This document shows positions 34,390-41,904 of a stretch of 51,806 bases of DNA, in pieces. Positions within the stretch are counted from its first letter, which is position 1. Every line of letters starts with the position of its first letter. The stretch is from Lachnospiraceae bacterium (GTDB lineage: Bacteria; Bacillota; Clostridia; Lachnospirales; Lachnospiraceae): NCBI GenBank assembly GCA_017622505.1, contig JAGAQZ010000026.1:1-51806 (forward strand), given 5' to 3'. A program made the position numbers and the translations under genes. The notes below the pieces were generated by a model that was given only the letters and a program-made list of their open reading frames with translations, searched no databases and was not told the DNA's origin.

Positions 34390-35064
34390 TTATGTAAAAA
34401 CATTTAGCCATACCGTAATTAAGGCATCATACACACCATGTGCAATAATAAGTGACAACATCGTACAATTCTTAATTTTAACTCTACAGATACAAAAGAT
34501 TGCGCCAATAAAACCTGTTAATATTATTTGTCCGATATTTCCGTCCAAGAAATGAAACAAACCAAACAAAATGGACGAACCTATAATCGCACCTACGGCG
34601 GAACCGAAAAGTGTTTCTAACTTCTTGTAGAAGAATCCGCGAAAAACAAACTCCTCCACCAGCGCAACTGCACCAATACATTGGATAAAATCATATATAT
34701 ACTGCCATGCATAATTATATATATGTTGATTATTCACCCAGTCACTCTTTCCGATCAGATGCGGTATTACTGTAAATACGAATGACATACACAAAGCAAT
34801 GGCAAGACCAATCAACAACTGATATCCTATCTTCTCTTTGAAAAAACCGTAATCCGACCACTTTTCCTTATTAAATATCACAATACAAAAGGGAACCAAT
34901 GCAATCGGTAAATATGTTACAATCATCAAAACCATACGAACAACAAGCGGAAGACTCATAAGCACATATTGATTAAATGCATTCACACCCAACAAACCGG
35001 CAACCACACCGATAATCGCTACTACTATCTGTATTATTATTTTTTTACGTTCCTTCATTTTCAT
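34390..35064 (-). CDS. CPBP family intramembrane glutamic endopeptidase
   Basis: 224 residues with about seven hydrophobic segments. The three motifs of the ABI/CPBP family are present: EEFVFRGFFY (EExxxR, about 148-157), FGLFHFLDG (FxxxH, about 182) and IAHGVYDA (HxxxD near 208). Such proteases act within the membrane; Rce1 processes prenylated proteins, and bacterial members appear in bacteriocin immunity and regulatory clusters. The first 20 bases overlap the end of the XRE-type membrane regulator gene, whose tail contains its AAGGA site. The overlap suggests tight co-expression and a functional pair. Confidence 0.88.
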   Translation of the reverse strand: MKMKERKKIIIQIVVAIIGVVAGLLGVNAFNQYVLMSLPLVVRMVLMIVTYLPIALVPFCIVIFNKEKWSDYGFFKEKIGYQLLIGLAIALCMSFVFTVIPHLIGKSDWVNNQHIYNYAWQYIYDFIQCIGAVALVEEFVFRGFFYKKLETLFGSAVGAIIGSSILFGLFHFLDGNIGQIILTGFIGAIFCICRVKIKNCTMLSLIIAHGVYDALITVWLNVFT

Positions 35065-35683
35065 CTCTCTCTTTCCTTGTCAGCACCTTCAGACACCATC
35101 TCCATTTGCCACAACGTGGGCATCGCATCATTCTTAACGCAACAATATTTATTGCTACTGTATAGTTAATGAAACCGGGGACAAAGGTTTCTTCACAATG
35201 TAAACACTTATAATATCCAAATGTGTGTCCTCCCTCCATCAGCGCAAGCAAACCAACCGTAAAAACGGCACATGCAATAAACACCAATATCCCTTTCGCC
35301 TGATTGCTTATTACTTCCGTATATGTATTTACAGCAACAATCAGCGTCACAAAAGAAACGATGGATATAAGTCCCATTAAGAAAATCAGAATTAATTTCG
35401 TTCTGTTCTCTTTCTTTTCTTCTACCAGATGAACCATTTTTTGTTCTGCTTTTTTCATATAACTCTCTTTATCCAATCGTTCACCCGCCAGCAATTCATT
35501 CACTGAAATTTCCAATGCTTTACAAAGGGGTTGTAGTAATGAAACTTCCGGAAATCCTTTGCCACATTCCCACTTGGAAATTGTTCTGTCACTGACATTA
35601 AGAATGTCAGCAAGTTGCTTCTGGGTATAATTTTTCTTCTTTCTTTCCGCTAAAATAAAATCACCTATCTTTTTCAGATCCAT
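35045..35683 (-). CDS. XRE-type regulator with membrane helices and C-terminal zinc ribbon
   Basis: 212 residues. The N-terminal helix-turn-helix (about 5-65) has KKNYTQKQLADILNVSDRT and ISKWECGKGFPEVSLLQPL. A charged linker leads to two transmembrane helices (about 96-118 and 132-152). The C-terminal part has CLHC and CPRC, forming a probable zinc ribbon, followed by basic residues. DNA-binding domain and ribbon would both lie in the cytosol. Membrane-tethered XRE proteins paired with CPBP proteases occur in Firmicutes; release by proteolysis is a hypothesis. It is the first gene of a two-gene operon. Confidence 0.87.
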   Translation of the reverse strand: MDLKKIGDFILAERKKKNYTQKQLADILNVSDRTISKWECGKGFPEVSLLQPLCKALEISVNELLAGERLDKESYMKKAEQKMVHLVEEKKENRTKLILIFLMGLISIVSFVTLIVAVNTYTEVISNQAKGILVFIACAVFTVGLLALMEGGHTFGYYKCLHCEETFVPGFINYTVAINIVALRMMRCPRCGKWRWCLKVLTRKERDENEGT

Positions 35684-35743
35684 GCTTGTCCTCCTCTCAA
35701 ATCACATCCTAATCAAAACACAGTTTTTTGTCTACCAACGCAA

Positions 35744-35775
35744 CGTAGAGTTCCCAATTTATAAGGAACTCTACG
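35744..35775. other. Perfect hairpin after the polyferredoxin gene
   Basis: An 11-bp perfect stem (CGTAGAGTTCC and its complement, 10-base loop) lies 16 bases beyond the stop codon on the minus strand. There is no clean T-run after it, so it may be a weak terminator, a 3'-end stabiliser or an operator for the XRE gene that follows. Confidence 0.5.
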
Positions 35776-35790
35776 CTTTATCATACTATT

Positions 35791-36684
35791 TTAGGATTCT
35801 GCCGAATCTCGACTTTCATCTTTCTTCTTCGCCCACAACGCAACTTCTATACAATCCGTAGGACAGGCCTGCAGACATTTACCGCACTTGATACATTCCG
35901 CAGAATTGGGCTTGGCATATACCGGAATATCCATCGGACAGGCAGCCTTACATTTTTTACAATCGATGCAGGCTTCTTTGTCCATCTGAAACCGTGACAG
36001 CGCAATCGGGTTAAACCAACCGTAAATTGCGCCCAACGGACACAAATACTTACAAAACGGCCTGTACACCCAAAGGGACCATACAAGGAGTACCAGAAGC
36101 ACGGACATTTTCCAGATGAACAGACCTCCCAAAGCCTGTTGCAATCCGTCATTGGTTGCAATCAAAGGAATGCCGCCAAACAAAGTTCCGGACGGACAAA
36201 GGTACTTACAAAACCATGGGTCCGAAATTCCGTAGGCATTTACCGCAAACATGGGTAAAATAACCACCATCAGCGCAAGGACTACATATTTTATCCACAC
36301 AAGCCCCTTATGGCCGGGCATATTTTTACGCTTGGCAAAGAAGGGGATTTTATACAACAAATCCTGGACCAAACCGAAAGGACACAGAAAGCCGCACACC
36401 ACGCGTCCGAGAATCGCCCCTGTAAAAAGAAAGAACCCAACCACATAAAAGGACATCTGAAACTTCGGACTTCCAAGGACCGCCTGTAACGAACCAATGG
36501 GACAGGACCCCAGCGCACCCGGGCAGGAATAGCAGTTAAGCCCCGGCAGGCACAGTTTCTTTCCGGGCCCCTGATAGATTTTCCCTTTCAGGAAACCCAT
36601 AACGTATCCGTTACTCAACGCCGTAAAAGCAATCTGGATTGCCAACCTGATTTTAAAAATTGTTTTCTTAAGAAAATTAGCCAA
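35791..36684 (-). CDS. Membrane polyferredoxin (NapH/YccM-like 4Fe-4S protein)
   Basis: 297 residues. Five or so transmembrane helices, with Cys motifs at their edges: CYSCPGALGSCPIG (near 51-64), CGFLCPFG, CKYLCPSG and CKYLCPLG. A C-terminal ferredoxin pair follows: CIDCKKCKAACPM and CIKCGKCLQACP (about 235-285). It moves electrons across or along the cell membrane. The start appears to be TTG at 36682-36684, overlapping the last 8 bases of the CXXC microprotein gene, so translation is coupled. With the thioredoxin-like lipoprotein and microprotein it forms a putative extracytoplasmic thiol or electron-supply unit. Confidence 0.85.
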   Translation of the reverse strand: MANFLKKTIFKIRLAIQIAFTALSNGYVMGFLKGKIYQGPGKKLCLPGLNCYSCPGALGSCPIGSLQAVLGSPKFQMSFYVVGFFLFTGAILGRVVCGFLCPFGLVQDLLYKIPFFAKRKNMPGHKGLVWIKYVVLALMVVILPMFAVNAYGISDPWFCKYLCPSGTLFGGIPLIATNDGLQQALGGLFIWKMSVLLVLLVWSLWVYRPFCKYLCPLGAIYGWFNPIALSRFQMDKEACIDCKKCKAACPMDIPVYAKPNSAECIKCGKCLQACPTDCIEVALWAKKKDESRDSAES

Positions 36685-36823
36685 TACCGATACACTCCAT
36701 ACAAATATAAATTGCTTTTTGATACAAAATCACAATTTCCTCGCGCCACACACCAAACACCATAAAAAACAGGCCACAGACCGCAACCAGCCAAAAAACA
36801 GGATGTATTTTATGTTTTTTCAT
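36677..36823 (-). CDS. CD1871A-type CXXC microprotein
   Basis: 48 residues: MKKHKIHPVF, one transmembrane helix (about 9-25), WREEIVILYQKAIYICMECIGIG at 26-48. The ending ICMECIGIG with a CxxC (Cys41, Cys44) and the K-A-x-x-I-C pattern match the clostridial CD1871A CXXC family, usually found beside 4Fe-4S membrane proteins and redoxins. The ATG at 36821-36823 is preceded by AAAAGGAGG about 11 bases away. It ends inside the start region of the polyferredoxin gene. The CxxC probably binds iron-sulfur or exchanges thiols with its neighbours; no member has a proven function that I know of. Confidence 0.8.
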   Translation of the reverse strand: MKKHKIHPVFWLVAVCGLFFMVFGVWREEIVILYQKAIYICMECIGIG

Positions 36824-36903
36824 ACAAATCAGTGCCTCCTTTTATACTAAAAAAATGATGTTCCTTTGCCATCGTTCATTAATAAACAATAGCAAAATTG
36901 GCG

Positions 36904-37596
36904 TCACAGGGACGCCAATTTCTCATCTATTAATGCTTTCCAATCTTCTTTACTCATGGAACCCACAACCGAATCCAGAATTTCCCCCTCACTGTTTACA
37001 AAAAACGTGGTGGGCACATACTGGATTTCCGTAAGTCCCCAGTTATACAATTCTTCCGACATCAGCAAGTGGGTGTAATCCGCACCGGTCTCATTAACCA
37101 AAGACAAGGCATAATCCAAATACTCCTGATTGTACACATCCGTAGGGATTCCTACGATTTGTACTTTGGAAGAATCATATTCCTCCGCCAATTCGCCCAA
37201 ATAGGGCATTTCGTTAATACAGGGTCCGCAATAGGTCGCCCAAACATTTACCACAGTCAAATCTGACTGCGCAAATATTTCCTGCGTCACGGTATTTCCA
37301 TACAAATCCGTAGTTGTAAAATATCCTCTTGCACCGCCGGCTGCCTCTTCCGGTTCTTCAACCGGTTCATTTACATCAAGACTTTCATTCTCTTCAAATT
37401 CACCTGTACCAAGGCTTTCACTTTCTTCCGGTTCATCTGCAATCACATCTTCCTCAGACCCCGGCACAACCTCTTCCGAAACCACATCCTCCGGAAATTC
37501 CTGTATTTCCGGCTCCGGCTTACCAAACAAACCGCAACCGCACAACGCAACCATCGCCATTATGCATACAACTGCAACTAAATATTTCTTCTTCAT
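36904..37596 (-). CDS. TlpA-family thioredoxin-like lipoprotein
   Basis: 230 residues. Signal sequence with lipobox LCGC (lipidated Cys21). An acidic, Glu/Ser/Val-rich linker (about 25-88) is followed by a TlpA/ResA-like thioredoxin domain with VVNVWATYCGPCINEMP; the CGPC pair and the conserved cis-Pro in QYVPTTFFV are present. It acts outside the membrane in disulfide reduction or cytochrome-like maturation. It starts 14 bases after the CdaR-type gene, with GGAGG just before the ATG, and leads the CXXC microprotein and polyferredoxin genes. Confidence 0.88.
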   Translation of the reverse strand: MKKKYLVAVVCIMAMVALCGCGLFGKPEPEIQEFPEDVVSEEVVPGSEEDVIADEPEESESLGTGEFEENESLDVNEPVEEPEEAAGGARGYFTTTDLYGNTVTQEIFAQSDLTVVNVWATYCGPCINEMPYLGELAEEYDSSKVQIVGIPTDVYNQEYLDYALSLVNETGADYTHLLMSEELYNWGLTEIQYVPTTFFVNSEGEILDSVVGSMSKEDWKALIDEKLASL

Positions 37597-37610
37597 TCTG
37601 CCTCCGACTT

Positions 37611-38702
37611 TTAGTCGCCCATCTGTTCATCCAAATACTTGGTGTAATTCACTACCATCAAAGCAATCTTTAACGTAAGCGCATCATCAAAGGTACGGAT
37701 ATCCAAACCGGTAGCTTCGCGCAAACGCTCAATACGATACACTAACGTATTTCGATGCACATACATCTGACGGGCAGTTTCTGACACGTTTAAGTTATTA
37801 TTGTAAAACTTATTCACGGTCATCAACATTTCATCATCCAATTCTTTAGGAATATCATCCCCAAAAATCTCCTGAATAAACATACGGCACAAATTCACCG
37901 GTAACTGATAAATCAAACGACCGATACCAAGGGCATCATACGCAATGATATCTCTCTGTTCATAGAAAATCTGACCAACGTCGAGACCCATTTTCGCCTC
38001 TTTATAAGATTTAGAAATTTCACGCAATTCTTTAACAACCGTACCGTAGGATACGCGGGATTTTACCAGCACTTCTTCCTGCATAAGTCCGAGAAGTACC
38101 CTTGCAATCTGGTCCATATCCTCATACTTTTCATCATTCTCCAAAGTATGCACGAGAATCACGTTCTTCTCATCCACGGCAGTCACGTAATCATCCATCT
38201 TCTCTGCAAAAGCGGAGCGGATAATTTCCTGGGCCTCGCGACTTTTATCCTCGGGCACTTCCGTAAGAAATACCACACGGCGGGCCTGAGCCGGAATCCC
38301 TAGTTTCTTGGCGCGGTTATAGATATCCACCAACAGCAGATTATCCAGAAGGAGATTTTGCATAAAATTAGTCTGGTCGTATTGCTCTCTGTACGCTACC
38401 AAAAGATGCTGTAACTCATTTACTGCAATTTTACCGAAAATATATCCGTCCGACTGGCTTCCCCGGGAAATCAAAACATACACGACTTCGCCGTCTTCTT
38501 TTACCTTAAACAAGTAGTTTCCGCCGATAATCTGACTGTCTGCCGGCGAGTCAAAGAAACTCTTCATATGGCTGATGTCCAAGCTGTCCTTGTTAAAAGT
38601 GCTGGCCATCATCACACCCTGCACGTCAATTACGCAGAAATCCACTTTCGTCAAATCTTTTAATTCATCAATACATGTCTGAATGACCTGTTTTGTAATC
38701 AT
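37611..38702 (-). CDS. CdaR/PucR-type transcriptional regulator
   Basis: 363 residues. The N-terminal sugar-diacid-like sensor (about 1-130; ITKQVIQTCIDELKDLTKVDFCVID at 2-26) is CdaR-like. A central GGDEF-like fold (about 140-290) follows, then the PucR/CdaR C-terminal helix-turn-helix (about 300-360) with NVSETARQMYVHRNTLVYRIERL. It is 48 bases downstream of the GH13 amylase gene and 14 bases upstream of the TlpA-like gene, so it may govern either. The ligand is unknown. Confidence 0.85.
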   Translation of the reverse strand: MITKQVIQTCIDELKDLTKVDFCVIDVQGVMMASTFNKDSLDISHMKSFFDSPADSQIIGGNYLFKVKEDGEVVYVLISRGSQSDGYIFGKIAVNELQHLLVAYREQYDQTNFMQNLLLDNLLLVDIYNRAKKLGIPAQARRVVFLTEVPEDKSREAQEIIRSAFAEKMDDYVTAVDEKNVILVHTLENDEKYEDMDQIARVLLGLMQEEVLVKSRVSYGTVVKELREISKSYKEAKMGLDVGQIFYEQRDIIAYDALGIGRLIYQLPVNLCRMFIQEIFGDDIPKELDDEMLMTVNKFYNNNLNVSETARQMYVHRNTLVYRIERLREATGLDIRTFDDALTLKIALMVVNYTKYLDEQMGD

Positions 38703-38749
38703 TCTTTTAACCCCCGATTTCTAGCTTATTTTATCATAAGCTTCGTTCC

Positions 38750-41092
38750 CTAAAAGAACGGGAATCGTTTCTTTTTGTCATCGCCCTTTTTCTCTTCCGG
38801 CACGATTTCTTCCTGTTTGCCGTAGATGTTGGAAGCTACTTCCCAGGCATCCGGCGCAGAATCAGTTTGTGCAACATTTTCGCCTTCTACTACAACACCA
38901 TCTGCCATAATTTCACCATTCTCAGCATTCTGTACTGCCCCTGTATTCTCAGCCTCATTTTCAGTATTCTGTTTCTTTGCCTTGGTTCTGGGATTCACAG
39001 CCTTAAGCACGATAACCGAAGTAGGCGGAAGGGTTACTTTGACTCTTCCGTCAATAACATCATATTCAAATTCGTTTGTGGTATAACCGTCTGCATACGT
39101 AAAAATCAAACGTTGCATTTTATATTCCTTCGGAACACCGGCTTCCCACACGCTGACTTCTTTGGTAATTTCGTTGTAGTTGTTGTTCACCAGTACAACA
39201 ATCTGCTCCCCGGCCTGAATACGGGCATACGCAATATAGTTGTAGTCAGCACCCAAGTTCATCAAGGAACCTGTAAGGATTTCCTGATGGGCCTTGTGCA
39301 CCTTAATCATATCTCTGTGGAAGTTAATCAAATCCTGGTCTTCATTGCCCCAAGGATAAGTTCTGCGGTTGTCGGGATCCGTAAAACCGCATACACCTGC
39401 TTCATCACCATAGTAAATGGTGGGCGCACCGGGCCAGGTCATCTGTACCGCTACCGCCTCGCGAAGCACTGCCTTATTCACGCCTTCATTGGCTGCCTGG
39501 CATCCCAAGGTATGCATACGGCCAACCTTATGATTGGTTCTTGTCAAAAATCTTGAATGGTCGTGGTTACTCAACTCATTCATGGAAATCTGTAATGACG
39601 GCGTTGTAAAATTGGTTCCGTGATGAGCCATAGCACCCCAGAAACTGTCCGCATTACCCAGTAAATCTTCACGATAGTCATCACTATGCTTCTGCATACC
39701 GGTCAAAAACCATGTCAAAGGCTCCATAAAAGCATCATAGTTCATAACCGTATCCCATTCCTTGCCGTTCAGCCACGCTCTGGGCGAGCCATAATGCTCG
39801 GCAAGCACGATTGCATTGGGATTTGCCTTACGCACTTCCTTGCGGAAATCCGCCCAGAATTTATGATTGAATTCCGGCGAATGCCCTAAATCTGCTGCCA
39901 CGTCCAAACGCCATCCATCGGCATTGTAAGGCGCAGACACCCACTTACGTCCGATGTGGAGAATATAATCATACAACTCCTGGGACGCTTCATAATTCAA
40001 TTTCGGCAGAGTATCATGTCCCCACCATCCGTCATAGGTATTGTTATAAGGCCAGGGACCGCTTTCGTTGTGGAAACGGAAGTAATCATGGTACACACTT
40101 CCTCTGTCCACATAGGCACCCTTCTCATAACCCTTCTGATTCTCGTAAATACGTTCCTTATCCAGCCACTTGTTAAAAGAACCGCAGTGGTTGAATACAC
40201 CGTCAAGAATAACCTTCATACCGCGCTTATGCGCTTCCGCAACCACTTCGGCAAACAAGGCATTACTTGCTTCGAGATTCTTCTTATTGGCTACACGGTT
40301 AATATATTTAGTGGCCATATGATTCTCACGCTGGCCTTCTTGTAATAATTCACCCTCATCCTCTACAATTTTACCGATATGGGGATCGATATAGTCATAG
40401 TCCTGAATGTCATACTTATGGTTGGAAGGCGATACAAAAAGCGGGTTAAAATAAATAACGTCAATGCCCAGGCTTTCCAGATAATCCATTTTATCCAAAA
40501 CACCCTGCAAGTCACCGCCGTAGAACTCACGGACACCCATCTGCGCAGGATACTTATTCCAGTCTTCCACCTTCTGGGAATAGTCACCAAGATACATATA
40601 TTCCCTGGTTTCTACGTCATTGGTGGGGTCACCGTTATAGAAACGGTCTACGTAAATCTGGTACATAACCGCGCCCTTCGCCCAATCCGGTGTAGAGAAT
40701 CCGGGAATAATGCGGAAGTTATAGTACTCCTGCAAATCGCGGGTTACACCGCGCATATTATAAAAGCAGCAAAGCTTTCCTACTTTAATCTCAAAGTAGT
40801 ACTGAATTTCTTCTTCACCGGCTTTTATCAGACATTCATAATAGTCAAACTGCTCATCCTGCGCAACCTTCTCCATATCGTAGCTGTCCTCACGAATGAC
40901 AAGGTTTACCGCATCTATATTATTACGCCCGGAACGGAAACGAATCGTCACCATATCGCCCACCTTAGGCTCTACGGGTGAAACGTAGTCTGCAGTGGTA
41001 TCGGAAAAGAGAGCCCTCTTGTTTAAAAGGGGACGCATTGTCGAAATATAATTGCAGATTTTTTCCAGTTCAAAACAATGATTTATATTCAT
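38750..41092 (-). CDS. GH13 alpha-amylase/neopullulanase-type enzyme
   Basis: 780 residues from the chosen ATG; GAGG nine bases upstream. N-terminal CBM34-like beta domain (about 35-140), the GH13 barrel with IYFNPLFVSPSNHKYD, GWRLDVAAD (nucleophile Asp), VLAEHYG (acid/base Glu) and LSNHDHSR (transition-state Asp), then a C-terminal beta domain. No signal peptide is seen, so it is probably cytosolic, acting on maltodextrins. Beyond the catalytic part a low-complexity tail of about 70 residues, rich in Glu, Asn, Gly and Ala and ending in DDKKKRFPFF, is unusual for this family. Confidence 0.9.
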   Translation of the reverse strand: MNINHCFELEKICNYISTMRPLLNKRALFSDTTADYVSPVEPKVGDMVTIRFRSGRNNIDAVNLVIREDSYDMEKVAQDEQFDYYECLIKAGEEEIQYYFEIKVGKLCCFYNMRGVTRDLQEYYNFRIIPGFSTPDWAKGAVMYQIYVDRFYNGDPTNDVETREYMYLGDYSQKVEDWNKYPAQMGVREFYGGDLQGVLDKMDYLESLGIDVIYFNPLFVSPSNHKYDIQDYDYIDPHIGKIVEDEGELLQEGQRENHMATKYINRVANKKNLEASNALFAEVVAEAHKRGMKVILDGVFNHCGSFNKWLDKERIYENQKGYEKGAYVDRGSVYHDYFRFHNESGPWPYNNTYDGWWGHDTLPKLNYEASQELYDYILHIGRKWVSAPYNADGWRLDVAADLGHSPEFNHKFWADFRKEVRKANPNAIVLAEHYGSPRAWLNGKEWDTVMNYDAFMEPLTWFLTGMQKHSDDYREDLLGNADSFWGAMAHHGTNFTTPSLQISMNELSNHDHSRFLTRTNHKVGRMHTLGCQAANEGVNKAVLREAVAVQMTWPGAPTIYYGDEAGVCGFTDPDNRRTYPWGNEDQDLINFHRDMIKVHKAHQEILTGSLMNLGADYNYIAYARIQAGEQIVVLVNNNYNEITKEVSVWEAGVPKEYKMQRLIFTYADGYTTNEFEYDVIDGRVKVTLPPTSVIVLKAVNPRTKAKKQNTENEAENTGAVQNAENGEIMADGVVVEGENVAQTDSAPDAWEVASNIYGKQEEIVPEEKKGDDKKKRFPFF

Positions 41093-41525
41093 TACAAAAT
41101 ACCTCACTTTACCCTTTATTTTATTATATTTCAAGGGGGTGCGCAAGTGTTTCTTGTACATCAAAGGACACTGTTTGACAATTTTTTTCAGCCGGAAAAA
41201 TTTCCCAAAATTAAACTATAAGTTCATAGATGAATTTGAACCATTATGCTACATTATACTCACCCCCAAAAATTAAGATGAGGACCGGCCGTTCTCATTT
41301 TTTTATCCCCTGCATACATAAAATGCTTTTGTGGGCGAATTTTGTCAATTACTTGTCGATTTTTGATAAATTTCGTTTGAAAGTCCGTTTTATTGTATAG
41401 CAAATAGGCTATCCTATGTTCAGCACTTAGGATAAAATTGTAACCCGGTTTCATAAACACCCGGTGCCACCCCGCTTGTTTGGAAACCACAACCAAAAAA
41501 CAGCGTAAAAGAAGGGAGAATGCAT
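41093..41525. other. Intergenic region between the amylase and the small XRE gene
   Basis: 433 bases. On the minus strand a TATAAT near 41122-41127 lies 30 bases upstream of the amylase start. On the plus strand there is a 7-bp dyad (TATCCTA/TAGGATA, 41410-41434), then two direct copies of ACCCGGT. These could be operator sites for the XRE protein. I see nothing coding. Confidence 0.4.
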
Positions 41526-41819
41526 ATGTTAGCAACAGATTGTAGAATTAGTATTGATCCGGTAAAAACCGGCCAGAACATGAAAACATTTCGTAAAAGA
41601 AAAGGTTTATCCGTTAAGGACGTAACCAAAGCCCTCGGTCTTCAGGCACCACAGTCAGTCTACAAGTGGGAAAGAGGCGATTGTCTTCCCCGCATTGACA
41701 ACTTTTTTGCCTTATGCTGCCTCTATGAAGTAGCTCCCACCGACCTTTGTTCGTTCTATGACAAGGAACATGCTGATTATTTCCGCAACTTTTTTCTTGT
41801 CACCATGAAGGCATCTTAA
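41526..41819 (+). CDS. Small XRE-family transcriptional regulator
   Basis: 97 residues from the second in-frame ATG, which is seven bases from GGGAG; the first ATG is too close to that site. The helix-turn-helix covers about 15-70: VKTGQNMKTFRKRKGLSVKD and VYKWERGDCLPRIDNFFALC. The C-terminus has no further domain. XRE repressors of this size control neighbours or themselves; direct repeats upstream are candidate sites. Shared terminator with the ABC permease gene. Confidence 0.85.
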   Translation: MLATDCRISIDPVKTGQNMKTFRKRKGLSVKDVTKALGLQAPQSVYKWERGDCLPRIDNFFALCCLYEVAPTDLCSFYDKEHADYFRNFFLVTMKAS

Positions 41820-41858
41820 AATTGTAATTTGCCCTCCATCATAATAGATCTCCTTTGT

Positions 41859-41901
41859 AAAAAGACATTGCCGTTGCCACAAGCTTCGACAATGTCTTTT
41901 T
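41859..41901. terminator. Bidirectional terminator
   Basis: A perfect 12-bp stem (AAAAAGACATTG and its complement) with a 19-base loop and T-runs on both sides lies between the XRE gene and the ABC permease gene. Confidence 0.85.
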
Positions 41902-41904
41902 AAC

